Shown here one piece after another: positions 25,121-35,200 of a DNA stretch of 64,000 bases (the first letter of the stretch is position 1; each line of letters starts with the position of its first letter). The translations under genes and the position numbers were made by a program. The stretch is taken from contig NZ_VRMG01000009.1 of assembly GCF_008040105.1 (NCBI RefSeq), forward strand, positions 349,392 through 413,391, read 5' to 3'. Under the pieces are notes generated by a model. That model searched no databases. It was not told the origin of the DNA and saw only the letters and a list, made by a program, of their open reading frames with translations. The DNA is from Lacisediminihabitans profunda (GTDB lineage: Bacteria; Actinomycetota; Actinomycetes; Actinomycetales; Microbacteriaceae).

Positions 25121-26331
25121 CGCGCGCTCGCAGCCAGCGCCTGGTCGATGGAGTCCTGGTAGGCGTGCACCGTTCCGTCGAGCACCTCGTCGACCGTGAT
25201 CTCGCGGCCGGCCATGCCGGATTCCAGGATGGCGAGCACGACAGCAAGGGCACGCAGGCCACCCGTCCCGTCCACCTCCGGCGCGCGCCTCGACAGCACC
25301 GCATTGGCGAAGTCATCGATCTCGACGGCGAGGTAGCCGGAGTCCACGACCGACCACGGCGCCCCCTTGCCGCCCGTTCCGTCCGGACCGAGCACCGCGA
25401 TGGTCGCCTCAGAGAGCCGCAGGTGATCCCCGACGGCCTCGGCCAGTGCCGCGCCGGTGAGCACGCGGTCGCCCAGGGTGACGACGACGTCACCGTCCGT
25501 GCGGTCGGGCGGAATCGACATCGATCCTCGCGTGCCGTGCACCGTGCGTTCGCTGAAGTGGATGCCGGGGCCAGACGGCAGATAGGCGAGTTGCACGTCC
25601 ACATTCGAGCGTGTGCGCAGCGAGGCGAGAATCGAGTCCTCGCCATCCGCCACTATCGCATCGCCGCCATCGGCCGGGAAGCGCAGTGGCTCCGCGATGA
25701 TGCCCCTGCCCCACACCCGCTCGACCGGACCGAGCAGGTATTCGATGATGTCGGCATAGTGGATGGCCATGTCGAGCCCGATAGCGCCGCTCGCTTTCAG
25801 GTGTCGCCACTTGCTGATGATGACGTTGCTGTCGCCTCCGACGCGTACTTCACGCATGAGATGAACGGTGCCGAGAAGTCCGGCATCGAGCACGGACCTG
25901 GCGAGACGGTTCGCGCCGCCGCGCCGGTAGTTCTCGCCGGTGGCGAGAGTCATGCCGGTGCGCTCGGCGGTGTCGATCATCGCCAGGGCAGTGCGGACGG
26001 TGAGTGCGAGCGGCTTTTCGCACAGGACGTGTCGGCCTGCCTCCATCGCCTCAATCGCGATGGAGTGATGAGTTCTCGGGTCGGTGACGATGTCGATGGC
26101 CTCGACCGCCGGGTCGCGGAGGAGTGCAGCCAACTCGGTGTACACGCTCGGTCGGTGCCCGAGCAGGCGCTCGGCCTCGTCGGCCGCGCGCTCAGCTGTC
26201 TGCCGATCCAGATCCAGTATCGCAACGACGTCTGCCTTCGACACTCCGGACGAGTGAAGTGCCGCGTAGCCGTGCACATGGCGAGTGCCCATGAAGCCCG
26301 CCCCCACGAGAGCTACGCCGAGCCTTCGCAC
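25117..26331 (-). CDS. Gfo/Idh/MocA family sugar dehydrogenase
   Basis: The 404-residue protein has an N-terminal Rossmann domain (VALVGAGFMGTRHVHGY) and the hallmark E-K-P loop (LCEKPLALTVRTAL) near residue 95, then an alpha/beta substrate domain with the usual GAIGLDMAIHYADIIEYLLG. It would oxidise a sugar or its derivative with NAD(P), most likely the first step of the operon, making the lactone for the amidohydrolase. It is the first gene of the minus-strand operon. The GTG start is preceded by AAGGAGG, and a near-perfect LacI-type site lies 42 bases upstream. Confidence 0.9.
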   Translation of the reverse strand: MRRLGVALVGAGFMGTRHVHGYAALHSSGVSKADVVAILDLDRQTAERAADEAERLLGHRPSVYTELAALLRDPAVEAIDIVTDPRTHHSIAIEAMEAGRHVLCEKPLALTVRTALAMIDTAERTGMTLATGENYRRGGANRLARSVLDAGLLGTVHLMREVRVGGDSNVIISKWRHLKASGAIGLDMAIHYADIIEYLLGPVERVWGRGIIAEPLRFPADGGDAIVADGEDSILASLRTRSNVDVQLAYLPSGPGIHFSERTVHGTRGSMSIPPDRTDGDVVVTLGDRVLTGAALAEAVGDHLRLSEATIAVLGPDGTGGKGAPWSVVDSGYLAVEIDDFANAVLSRRAPEVDGTGGLRALAVVLAILESGMAGREITVDEVLDGTVHAYQDSIDQALAASAR

Positions 26332-26365
26332 CGAACGCCTCCTTGCGAATGTCGATGATGCACGA

Positions 26366-26384
26366 TCGTATCTGAAACGTTTCG
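26366..26384 (-). promoter_or_regulatory. LacI-type operator and -10 element of the oxidative operon
   Basis: TGAAACGTTTCG (26373-26384) contains the perfect palindrome GAAACGTTTC and is the best match in the window. On the minus strand it runs straight into TACGAT (26371-26366), a plausible -10 box, so the operator lies in the promoter spacer. It stands 42 bases before the Gfo/Idh/MocA start and should control the whole operon down to the aldehyde dehydrogenase remnant. Confidence 0.6.
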
Positions 26385-26432
26385 ACTTCGCTACGGAAGA
26401 TGGATTATCGGCCAGACGTCATCGGGTGCGAG

Positions 26433-27500
26433 TCACGTGCCGGACAGCATCGGCCGAACATCCTCGGCGAGGGTACGTAGCGAGTCCCCGAGCGGCCAGT
26501 CCATGAACCAGCACACGACCTCATCGACGCCGAGTGCGCGATAGGCGGCGAGCTTCGTCGCCACCTCGTCCCGTGTCCCGATAATGAAGTTGTCCAGGCA
26601 GGATGTCGTGAAGGCATCGGGATCATCGATGGCGGTTCCGTTCGGAAACATGTCCGAGGTCGCAAATCCGAGCGGCGCACGATCCCGCAACTCGGCCCAC
26701 CGCGTCATCCAGCCGTCCCAGCCGGACGCGTCGTCGAGCACGAGCACCTGGGTTTCGAGGCTACGCCGGAGCGTCGCTGGATCCCGCCCGATCGCCTGGC
26801 ACGCCAGGTCGATGCGGGCGGCCTGAGCCGCGTATTCGGTGAGGGAGGCAGGCAGTGCGTTCCAGCCGTCCGCACTCGCTGTGATCAACCGCACGGCCGA
26901 ATCGCTGAGAGGCCCACCGAGCCAGATGGGAACGTCGTGGGCGGGCACAGGCGTACTCAGCGCGCCCTCCAGCCGGTAATACACGCCAGCGTGGTCGACG
27001 GGCCGGCCCGTCCACAATGCGCGAATAACGTCGGTGGCCTCCGCGAGTCTCGCGATCCGGCGGTCTTCATCCGGCAACCAGTCGAATCCGTAGCTCGTGT
27101 GCTCCCGCTCGCGCATCCCGTGCGAGATGAAGAGCTCGAAGCGGCCGTCCGCGATCACGTCGACTGTCGCTGCCATCTTTGCGATGAGCGGGGCAGCCCG
27201 AAAGCCGATTCCGAGGTGATTGTTGACAAGCCGGATGCGTGTCGTGGCGCCTGCTGCCGCGGCGAGAGTCGTCCAACTCTCGAGGAACTCGCCATCGCGC
27301 CCATGAAAGAGGTGGTCAGAAAACCAGACGGAGTCGTAACCGAGCGCCTCGGCAGAGCGGATGGCTTCGAGCGTCTGGGGCCAATCGAGCTTCTCGAGGC
27401 TGGGGGTGCGCATGGCCGGGATGCCGGGGGCGGCGAACAGGGGAGCAGCCAGTCCCAGCCGAAGGGACTGCGTGCTGCGGTCCGGGTCAATGGTGGTCAT
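26433..27500 (-). CDS. LLM class flavin-dependent oxidoreductase
   Basis: The 355-residue protein is a bacterial-luciferase-like TIM barrel that binds FMN or F420. Family features are LGYDSVWFSDHLFHGRDGEF near residue 50, TTRIRLVNNHLGIGFRAAPLIAKMAATVD near 90, and GRFELFISHGMRE. F420 is common in actinobacteria, but no cofactor-deciding residue is clear. Its role next to sugar genes is unknown. It could oxidise a sugar derivative or be unrelated. The ATG at 27500 has an AAAGAGGG ribosome site, and a LacI-type half-palindrome lies 14 bases upstream, between this gene and the stop of the GH78 gene. Confidence 0.87.
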   Translation of the reverse strand: MTTIDPDRSTQSLRLGLAAPLFAAPGIPAMRTPSLEKLDWPQTLEAIRSAEALGYDSVWFSDHLFHGRDGEFLESWTTLAAAAGATTRIRLVNNHLGIGFRAAPLIAKMAATVDVIADGRFELFISHGMREREHTSYGFDWLPDEDRRIARLAEATDVIRALWTGRPVDHAGVYYRLEGALSTPVPAHDVPIWLGGPLSDSAVRLITASADGWNALPASLTEYAAQAARIDLACQAIGRDPATLRRSLETQVLVLDDASGWDGWMTRWAELRDRAPLGFATSDMFPNGTAIDDPDAFTTSCLDNFIIGTRDEVATKLAAYRALGVDEVVCWFMDWPLGDSLRTLAEDVRPMLSGT

Positions 27501-27513
27501 GGCACCCTCTTTC

Positions 27514-27525
27514 TGAAACGTTGTG
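27514..27525 (-). promoter_or_regulatory. LacI-type half-conserved operator
   Basis: TGAAACGTTGTG keeps the left half and centre of the TGAAACGTTTCA palindrome but has lost the right arm. It stands directly before the flavin oxidoreductase gene and behind the GH78 gene. It may be a weak or decayed site; on its own it would not be called. Confidence 0.4.
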
Positions 27526-27546
27526 GATCGTGATCTGGGGTCGAGA

Positions 27547-30500
27547 TCACCAGGTTCGCGGCGCACTGGTCCAACCGATTCGACCGACGCGGAAGGAGAA
27601 TCGTCGTGGAACCGGCGGCAGCGGCACGGGTGGCCCCAGCGCCGTATCGAACTCGTCCGTCCAACGGATTCCGACCATGACTTCGACCACTCTCGATCGC
27701 CCCTCCCAGCCGTCGAGCTCGACAGCCACGCGATTCCAGGCGATCGGAAGCGGCCGCGCGACCGACTCACGATGCTCGCCGTCAACGCTCGTGAGTCGCA
27801 TCGCGACGCGCACCGCCCGCCCGACGATCCCCGAGTTGTCGACATCGAAACTCGCGAAGGCGAAGGACGCCTCGGAGAGATCGAGCGGCCCGTCCTGCTC
27901 GAGAACGAGCCACTCCGTCTCGCCCGCAGCGAAGTCGGGAATGCTGACGTCCAGCGTCGGCGCGGCTATGGGTTCGTGAAAGACGGGAGTGCAGATGAGA
28001 TCGGTGTCCGCAACGGACACCGTGGTTTCGCGGTTCACCGTCGTCCACCGGCTGGAGTTGCCGTCGGAGAGCCACACCTCTCCGACATCCGCTCGCTTCT
28101 TCGGTGGCCGCGCCACGACCGGTGCCACAGCGGTCGCGCGATATTCGACCGTCACTGCATGCTCCCCGGAACCCACGATGACGAATCTCCGGCCAGAGTC
28201 ATCCGTCTGTGTCCTGGCGGGTCGGTCGTCGAGCATGACCGCGTTCGCGCCCGGGCAGGTGACCTCGGCGATGCTGCCAACGGGCACGGTGAGTTCGGCC
28301 CGGTAGACGCCATCGGCCAGATGCCACGACGCCGTGATCGTGCCGCGTGCCGTCTCTCGACTGAACTGTGAACTCGTTACGGCCGACAGCAGTCGCGGGT
28401 CGAGAGCGAACCGCCGGAATCCCGGTTCGAGCAGGCGGAGGCCTGCGACATCCCGCCACACCCAGGCGGCAAACGGCGCCGCGAGACCGATGTGATCGAG
28501 CGAGGCTACCCCGATGTTGTCGTTGTCGATCCACCAGGTCTCCCAGAAAGTACCTGGTCCGTCGATGAGCATCGCGCCGATTCCGGGCTGCTCGGTTTGA
28601 CGCACCGCGGCGAGCAGGCTCGAGCCGCCATCCGCGTCGGCGAGTGCGCGAACGACAGCCTTCGTCGCGGCGAATCCGCTCGCAAGTCGATCGCCCCTGG
28701 CGTGCACAGCCGCCGCCAGGCGAGCGCGCAGTCCTGGGATGTCCAACGGGTCGGCGAGCCCCGCGACCAGCGCCACCGCGCTGGACCCTTGGGAGTCGTT
28801 GCCCCAGGTGCCTTCGACGGGATCTCGCAATTGCTCTTTCGCCCGCGCGATGACGGCATCCGCTTGCGAACGTCGCGTCGCCGCAGCCTGCGCATTGCCG
28901 ACAGCCTCCTCGATGTCGCCCAGGGCGCGCAGCGAAACCACGACGGCGCCGGTCTGAAGAAGCACGGGGGGCGTCTGTTCGAGGGCGAGCCAGTCGGCGC
29001 CGTAGCTGATGGCGGCATTCCTGACCACTCCGTCGACGAGTGTTCCGAGTTGCCAGTCAGCCCATCGCCGCATCGTGGGAAGAAGCGGTTCGATCTGCCA
29101 GGCATCCCCGGTGGTGCGCCAGAGCTGCCACGGGATCTCTGTGATGACCGACCCCCAGACGGGGTCCGGCGGCTGCTCGCCGAATGCACCCTGGAGCTGC
29201 GGCGAGATGCCGAGGATGCCGCCATCAGTTTTCGCGTCCAGTGCGACGTCCGCGAGCCAGTTGCGGTACACGCCAGCCATGTCGAGGTGAGAAAGTGCCG
29301 CCTCGGCGGAGACCGAGGCATCCCCCGTCCACCCGCCTTGCTCCCGGGTGGGGCAGTCCTCTGGGAGCCCGTGTGTGTTGTTGAGCTGGGTGCGCACGGC
29401 GTAATCGACCAGGCGGTCGAGTTCTTCGACGCTTGTCGTCAGGGTGCCCACCCGTTCAACGTCGGAGTGCAGGACGCGTGCGGACACCGCGACCGTCGCC
29501 GCGTCGTCGAGTCCCGCGACCTCGACGTATCGGAAGCCATGCACTGCGAACCATGGGGTCGCTTCGACGTGCTCTGAGTCGCAGACGACGGCGAAGACCT
29601 GGCGTTCGCGGTGGCTGTCGTCTGGCAGACGGATATTGGTGGTGTCTACCCGGCCGCCAGGGGTGAGCTTCTCGCCCTGGACGGAGGTGATCCGTTGACC
29701 GACGCTCACGCCGTCGAGCCTGAGTTCTACGCGCGCGGAGACGTTTTCGCCCAGGTCGAATACGCGGATGCCGAGAGTCGGTCGCCCGATCAGCGACCCG
29801 ATGACAGTTCGTACGACGCGTACCGGCGGCCCGACGTTCGGAACCACGATCGAGGGGGAGGCCGGTGAAGCGTCATGAGGGACCACCTCCAGCGGAGTAC
29901 GCACGGCGCTCGGTTGCACGGCACCCGCGTCGTGCTCTTCGAGATAGAACGGTTCATCCACGGCCAGGCTGGTCGGAGTGCTTGTCCAGTCGCGGGATGT
30001 GCCGACGACGAGCTCCGTGCCGTCTGCAAACGAGACGCGCAGCTCGGCCAGCACCCGTGGGCGATCGAGCACGAGCCTGTAGTGACCGAGGGATGCGACG
30101 ACCGACAGCACGAACGGACCATGCGAGGCGACAACCAGGTCGGTCACGTCATAGGTCCTCGCGGTGGCGCGCGATAGCGACGAGTCGGTGGGGTCGAGTT
30201 CGTCAGGGCCGACCGCGGTTCCGTCGATCGAGATCCGCGCCGGCCCCCAGCCGGCGATCGAGACGCGGGCCGAAGCCACCGCCGAGGAGGTCTCGGGGCA
30301 TACGTCAATGCTGGCGGAATGAGTGGGCGGGGGAGCGATCCACTCGGCGTTCCAGTCCGCGAGGGAGTACGCGGCACTGTCGAGGGGAACGACCGGTGCC
30401 CAGTCGGAGATCGTTCCGCGGTCATCCCGAATCCGCACCGTCCAAAAAATGCGAGAGTGGGGCGGGATCGGCCTGCCGCCCCAGACAACGCCGGAGTTTT

Positions 30501-30741
30501 CGACCGAGTCGACCATTCCGCTGTCCCAGACGTCGGGGGATGTTTCCGGGCGATCCTGAGTCGACGCCACGACCTGATACCCGGATTGCTGCAGGCCCGT
30601 CCTGGTCAGAGGCACCACCCACGACAGTCGCGGGCTGTCGACAGAGACGATGCTGAGCATCCGAGAGCCCCCGGTGGATGGCGGGAGCGCGTCTGCTCGC
30701 AGCCTGACGGGGGCAGGAGCCTCTTGAGGGAGGGGATTCAC
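27547..30741 (-). CDS. GH78-type alpha-L-rhamnosidase with extra C-terminal module
   Basis: The 1064-residue enzyme has the GH78 order: an Ig-like start (SPRLSWVVPLTRTGLQQSGY), beta domains, and a six-hairpin barrel with GLPEDCPTREQGGWTGD (about residues 455-475), the counterpart of the C-P-Q-R-D-E-R motif, with E for D. A C-terminal beta domain follows. Beyond this lies an extra module of about 160 residues (from VSIPDFAAGETEWL) ending GRIGWTSAPRTW, which is shared with the gene at 32259. No signal peptide is present. The start is a GTG at 30741. It is divergent from the 32259 gene across a LacI gene, and an operator-like site lies upstream at 30835. Confidence 0.87.
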   Translation of the reverse strand: MNPLPQEAPAPVRLRADALPPSTGGSRMLSIVSVDSPRLSWVVPLTRTGLQQSGYQVVASTQDRPETSPDVWDSGMVDSVENSGVVWGGRPIPPHSRIFWTVRIRDDRGTISDWAPVVPLDSAAYSLADWNAEWIAPPPTHSASIDVCPETSSAVASARVSIAGWGPARISIDGTAVGPDELDPTDSSLSRATARTYDVTDLVVASHGPFVLSVVASLGHYRLVLDRPRVLAELRVSFADGTELVVGTSRDWTSTPTSLAVDEPFYLEEHDAGAVQPSAVRTPLEVVPHDASPASPSIVVPNVGPPVRVVRTVIGSLIGRPTLGIRVFDLGENVSARVELRLDGVSVGQRITSVQGEKLTPGGRVDTTNIRLPDDSHRERQVFAVVCDSEHVEATPWFAVHGFRYVEVAGLDDAATVAVSARVLHSDVERVGTLTTSVEELDRLVDYAVRTQLNNTHGLPEDCPTREQGGWTGDASVSAEAALSHLDMAGVYRNWLADVALDAKTDGGILGISPQLQGAFGEQPPDPVWGSVITEIPWQLWRTTGDAWQIEPLLPTMRRWADWQLGTLVDGVVRNAAISYGADWLALEQTPPVLLQTGAVVVSLRALGDIEEAVGNAQAAATRRSQADAVIARAKEQLRDPVEGTWGNDSQGSSAVALVAGLADPLDIPGLRARLAAAVHARGDRLASGFAATKAVVRALADADGGSSLLAAVRQTEQPGIGAMLIDGPGTFWETWWIDNDNIGVASLDHIGLAAPFAAWVWRDVAGLRLLEPGFRRFALDPRLLSAVTSSQFSRETARGTITASWHLADGVYRAELTVPVGSIAEVTCPGANAVMLDDRPARTQTDDSGRRFVIVGSGEHAVTVEYRATAVAPVVARPPKKRADVGEVWLSDGNSSRWTTVNRETTVSVADTDLICTPVFHEPIAAPTLDVSIPDFAAGETEWLVLEQDGPLDLSEASFAFASFDVDNSGIVGRAVRVAMRLTSVDGEHRESVARPLPIAWNRVAVELDGWEGRSRVVEVMVGIRWTDEFDTALGPPVPLPPVPRRFSFRVGRIGWTSAPRTW

Positions 30742-31064
30742 GAGGGCTGGGCGACGTTACAAAGCTCGAGAACAGCCGGCCCGGTAGCGGTGGGGCTCAT
30801 CGACACAGCGGGAGACCTCCTCGTCGAGTGCGATTGAATCGTTTTAAGAATCGCAGTGCCGACTCTATGATGGTCGCGTCGCATCCGTCAAGCCGGTCAG
30901 CGCGCTGTGCCGCAATTCCGGTCGGAATCGTCCCTTGCGGGCACGGCGCAGCCAGCGAGCGCGGCTGTACCCCTACGAACCGGATGCTGTTCGGGGTCGC
31001 AACACGGACCCATGCCGAGCGCAAGAACCACGCCGACGAATCGAGAACAAGCGCGACTGTAGTG
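30742..31064. other. Intergenic region with regulatory content
   Basis: No gene is supported in these 323 bases; the open frames lack start context and family likeness. The stretch holds the upstream region of the minus-strand GH78 gene, including an operator-like site at 30835, and the 3' side of the LacI gene at 31065. I saw no strong terminator hairpin. Confidence 0.6.
30835..30846 (-). promoter_or_regulatory. LacI-type operator before the GH78 gene
   Basis: TGAATCGTTTTA matches the TGAWACGWTTYA family in its T-G-A-A left arm and the CG centre, with two departures. It lies 94 bases upstream of the GTG at 30741, on the minus-strand gene's promoter side. No clear -35 box accompanies it. Confidence 0.42.
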
Positions 31065-32072
31065 CTAGGTCCGCCGCGAACTCTGGCGAACGATCAGCTC
31101 TGGCTGGATGACGATGCTTCGCACCGGCAGCGGCTCCGCCGACTCCGCCTGGTCCCTCACCAGATCCACGGCGCTTCGTCCGAAGACCTCCCGTGGCCGA
31201 CGGACCGTCGACAACGGTACCGCCGCAGACGCGGCGAAGTCGATGTCGTCGTAACCGACAACGGCGATGTCCTCTGGGATGCGGATGTCCGAGCCCGCAG
31301 ATATCGCCTGCATGATTCCTATAGCCAGCGAGTCGTTCGCGGCGAAAATGCCGTCGGGCAGATCCTGTCGCCCCTTGCTGAGCAGGTGCTCGCCCGCAGC
31401 GAGCCCAGCGCGGACGGAGCGCTCGACGGTGGGGATGATCGTGAGCCGGACACCGGAATGCGCGTCGACCGCGGCACGGGCGCCGCGAAGTCGCTCAGCG
31501 ATTTGATGGATTTGGACCTCGCCCCCGATGAAAGCTATCGACCGACATCCTTGTTCGATCAGATGCGTGACGGCCCGCTCCGCTCCGAGGAAGTCGTCAA
31601 CGGATGTCGAAGAGAAACGATCGGTCTTGCCGTACGCGTCGACGAGAACCGTCGGGATTCGCCGCGTGAACAGCAAGTCGAGTTCGCGTTGCCGGGTCAT
31701 CCCCGAGGCCAGGATCACTCCGTAAACCCGCTGTTGGGCGAACATTTCGATGTATTGGCCCTCCCGTTCTGGGCTGCCATTGCTGCTGACGATGAAGAGG
31801 AAGAGCCCGTTCTGGGCGGCGCGCCGTTCCATGGCGTCAGCGACGTCCCCGAAGAAGGGGTTGTTCAGCTCGAGTGCGACGAACGCCAGCGTTTTGCTCT
31901 CACCCGCGCGGAGCTGTCGGGCTGCCTCGTTGCGCATGTAGCCGAGGTCCTTGATTGCCTTGCCGATGCGTTTTTTCGTGTCGGGCGCCACCCGGTGCGG
32001 GGTATTCAGATACTTCGAGACTGTGCCGATGGACACATTCGCACGCGATGCCACATCCCGAATGCTGACCAC
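31065..32072 (-). CDS. LacI family transcriptional regulator
   Basis: The 335-residue repressor has the helix-turn-helix at residues 4-24 (IRDVASRANVSIGTVSKYLN), a hinge (YMRNEAARQLRAG), and a sugar-sensing domain with VALELNNPFFGDVADAME and IFAANDSLAIGIMQ, ending PELIVRQSS. The GTG start has AGGAGA upstream. It lies between two divergent GH78 genes that each have a TGAWACGWTTYA-like site, and next to a third such site before the ABC operon. It is the best candidate for the shared regulator, although the LacI at 12446 is equally possible on sequence alone. Confidence 0.92.
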   Translation of the reverse strand: MVSIRDVASRANVSIGTVSKYLNTPHRVAPDTKKRIGKAIKDLGYMRNEAARQLRAGESKTLAFVALELNNPFFGDVADAMERRAAQNGLFLFIVSSNGSPEREGQYIEMFAQQRVYGVILASGMTRQRELDLLFTRRIPTVLVDAYGKTDRFSSTSVDDFLGAERAVTHLIEQGCRSIAFIGGEVQIHQIAERLRGARAAVDAHSGVRLTIIPTVERSVRAGLAAGEHLLSKGRQDLPDGIFAANDSLAIGIMQAISAGSDIRIPEDIAVVGYDDIDFAASAAVPLSTVRRPREVFGRSAVDLVRDQAESAEPLPVRSIVIQPELIVRQSSRRT

Positions 32073-32193
32073 TGTACCGCTCTCCTGATTAGTGCGACCC
32101 GAACGGCCGTCATAGTGACCCGATCATATCGTTTACTCAAACTTCTAGCACTGATTGGACTGCGAGCCGGGCATCCAGAGTGGCCATCAACTG

Positions 32194-32205
32194 TGATACG
32201 TTTCA
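32194..32205 (+). promoter_or_regulatory. LacI-type operator before the second GH78 gene
   Basis: TGATACGTTTCA, extended as GTGATACGTTTCAC (32193-32206), is identical to the site at 19338. It stands 53 bases before the chosen start of the GH78 gene and 121 bases before the divergent LacI start, so it may also allow autoregulation. A weaker relative, ATATCGTTTACT, lies at about 32126-32137. Confidence 0.6.
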
Positions 32206-32258
32206 CCGCATGCAGCGCACGCTGACAATGGCGTCAATTGATGAGGACATCACCAGAA

Positions 32259-35200
32259 ATGATTCGACCGAGCGACATTGGCTCCCTCGATCGCGCGGCG
32301 TCGAATGCCATCGGCCGTCACCGTGTCAACTCACCCTATGGACTCGTGGCGGACAGACAGTCTGCAGTGCGAGCGACTGGTGAGAAGGACGTCGCGACCG
32401 TCGCGTCGAGCACGCCGATGCTCGGGTGGAAAGTTGATCCACGGTTCGGCCTTCTGGGCACGTCGGCATACGAGGTCGAGGTGCATGATGCCTCGGGCGA
32501 ACTGGTTTGGTGCTCGGGAACAGTCGCGTCAAGCACCGCCGAGGTGGTCGTCGACCGTGAGCTGTCCCCCCATTCGGTTTATCAGTGGCGAGTGCGGGTG
32601 GCGGACCGCGGCCGGCAGTGGTCGCAGTGGGCCGGCTCGACCCTGGAGACCGGTCCGTTCGACTATTCGGATTGGCAGGCGCGATGGCTGTCGGTCGCCC
32701 ATCTCGCCCGGGTCGTGACTCCGTTTCGCCTGTTGCGTCCCGTTGCCAGGGCCCGGCTCTACCTCACTGGCCAGGGGGTTGTGCGCGCCTGGGCGAACGG
32801 GGCCGCGGTCAATCCCGACAGGATGGATCCGACGAGAACTGACTTCGTGCGGGCCCTCTTCAGAACCTATGACGTCCTCGAATCCCTCAGCGCGGGGGAG
32901 AACACACTCACTTTCGTCGTCGGCCTAGGAGAGTGGGCGCGCACGGCCGAGTCCCCTCGGCTGCTCGCCGAGCTGGTGATCTGGCACGACGATGGCTCGA
33001 TAACCCGCGTCGTGCCCGGAGTGGACTCCGAAGTGAGCAGGTCGGAGGTCGCGGTCGACGAGCCGTTCTACCTCGAGCGCCACGACCCGATCGCGTCCGC
33101 GACAGGGTTGACCACGCTCTCTGCTCCCGTCGTCCTCGAGCCGAAGGTGTTGCCGACGTCTGCCACGACTCCGCCTCTGGATGTTTCATCAGATCCGACC
33201 CCGCGGCTGCGTGCAGTCCAAACATTCGTTCCATCGGAAATCGCACGTTCAGCGGGTTCCCGGCTCTTCGACGTTGGTGTGAATATCGCGGGGCGATCGA
33301 AGCTCACCCTGCTGGAAAAGCTGCCAGTAGGGACTGTCATTCGGGTGCAGCACGGCGAGCACATCGGCTCCGACGGCCACATTGACACGACGAACCTCAC
33401 GATGCCGTACGACCACGGGCGTGAACGCCAGGTGGTCGAGTACGTCTCCGGAGGTGCCGTAGGAGAAACGCACGAACCGTGGTTCGCATACTTCGGCTTC
33501 CGCTATCTGGAGGTGTGGGGTCTTCCCGATGACGTGCACGTGGGCGTCGCGGCGTACGCGATGCATACGGACCTTGCCTCGTCGGGGTCCATTTCGACCG
33601 ACAGCCCGACGATCGATCGCCTGCTGACCACGGCGAGAAGGACGCTCCTGAACAACGTCCACGGTGTTCCAGAAGACTGTCCGACCCGCGAACAGGCGGC
33701 CTGGACGGGGGACGCGGCGTCTGTCGCCGAATATGAACTCGCGGCCTTCGATAGCGCAACCTTTCTCGACAAGTGGATCGCGGATCTCGAGACGAGCCAG
33801 CGGACAGATGGACAGCTGCCGGCAATAGCCCCCGACCTGCACTCGGTCCGCATGCCATCCGACCCGGTGTGGGGTTCGGCCCTGCATAGGATGCTGCACG
33901 GTCATCTGCTCCACTACGGAGACGCCCGGCTAGTGCGACGAGCGCTCCCGGCGCTGCGCAGATGGGCAGATTTTCAACTGGGCTGCGCTGATGACGACGG
34001 CATCATCTCGCGCTCGACAATCAGCTACGGTCACGACTGGCTTGCGCTCGAGCAGACGCCGCCTCCCATTCATCACACCGCTGCAGTGATCGAATGCCTG
34101 CTGGCACTCGCCGATCTCGAAGAGGCAATAGGGGAACCGGATGCCGCGGCACATCGTCGCGCGGCCGCCGACGGTCTGCGCGCCTCCGCCCGCCGCATGT
34201 TCTTCGACCCGGTGACGGGAACGTTTGGCAATGGCTCGCAGGGGTCGTACGCCATCGCGGTTGAGTCAGGAATCCTCACCGGCCGAGAGGCACATGAGGC
34301 AGGAGCGCGCCTCGTCGGCCTCATCCGGGAGCGGGGCAACCGGGTGTCGAGCGGCTTCGCCACGACCCGCAGCGTGGTTAGGGCGCTCACGAAGTTGGGG
34401 AGATCCCAAGTGATCTTCGACATCCTTCTGCAAACCGCGGAACCAGGTGTCGGTGCGATGCTGAGTTCCGGTCCCGGCACGTTCTGGGAATGCTGGTGGA
34501 TCGATCCGACCAACACTGGCACGGGATCGCTCAATCATGTTGGGTTGGGCGGCCCCTTTGCCGCCTGGGCGTGGGAAGGGCTCGCCGGGCTCCGGCCCAC
34601 CGCGCCCGGGTACACGAGATTTCGGGTCGCACCACAGTTCATTGACGGCGTAACACGACTTGAGCTTCGGACCGAAACCGTCCGTGGCGAGGTCGTGATC
34701 AGCTATTCGCGAGTCGCGTCGCTGGCGCGTGTCGAGGTCACAGTGCCCCCCGGCAGCGAGTGCACGCTGGCAATCGCCGGCCAGGCGGATGTCATCCTTG
34801 CGACCGGCAAGCACGCGGTCGAGGTCGAGGCACTGGTAGCCAGCCCTTCGATGCCACCAGGGGAAGTGACGCCGCGGTCCCGTTCGTTCATTGCTCCAGT
34901 GTCCGCGGATGTGGTTGGCTCACGTACTCTCCTCAGCGAGTCGGAGATTGTGCCAGGACGGGGCAATCCCACGCTCGAGACGCTTCCAACGCTCAAGTGC
35001 ATGCCAATTCCGCACGAGCAGCCCGACCACGCTGTGCTCAAGGTGGTCGGTGCGGTTCACGGTGCGGCCGATGTCGCCCCGACGGTGACGGTCAACCTGA
35101 GCGCCCCCATCCCTGTTGCAGGAGCCATGTTCTTCTACGCGCTGATCGATCAGTGCATCGAGGGGCCGGATCGGATCGCAACGCCTTTCCTCCTGCTCAA

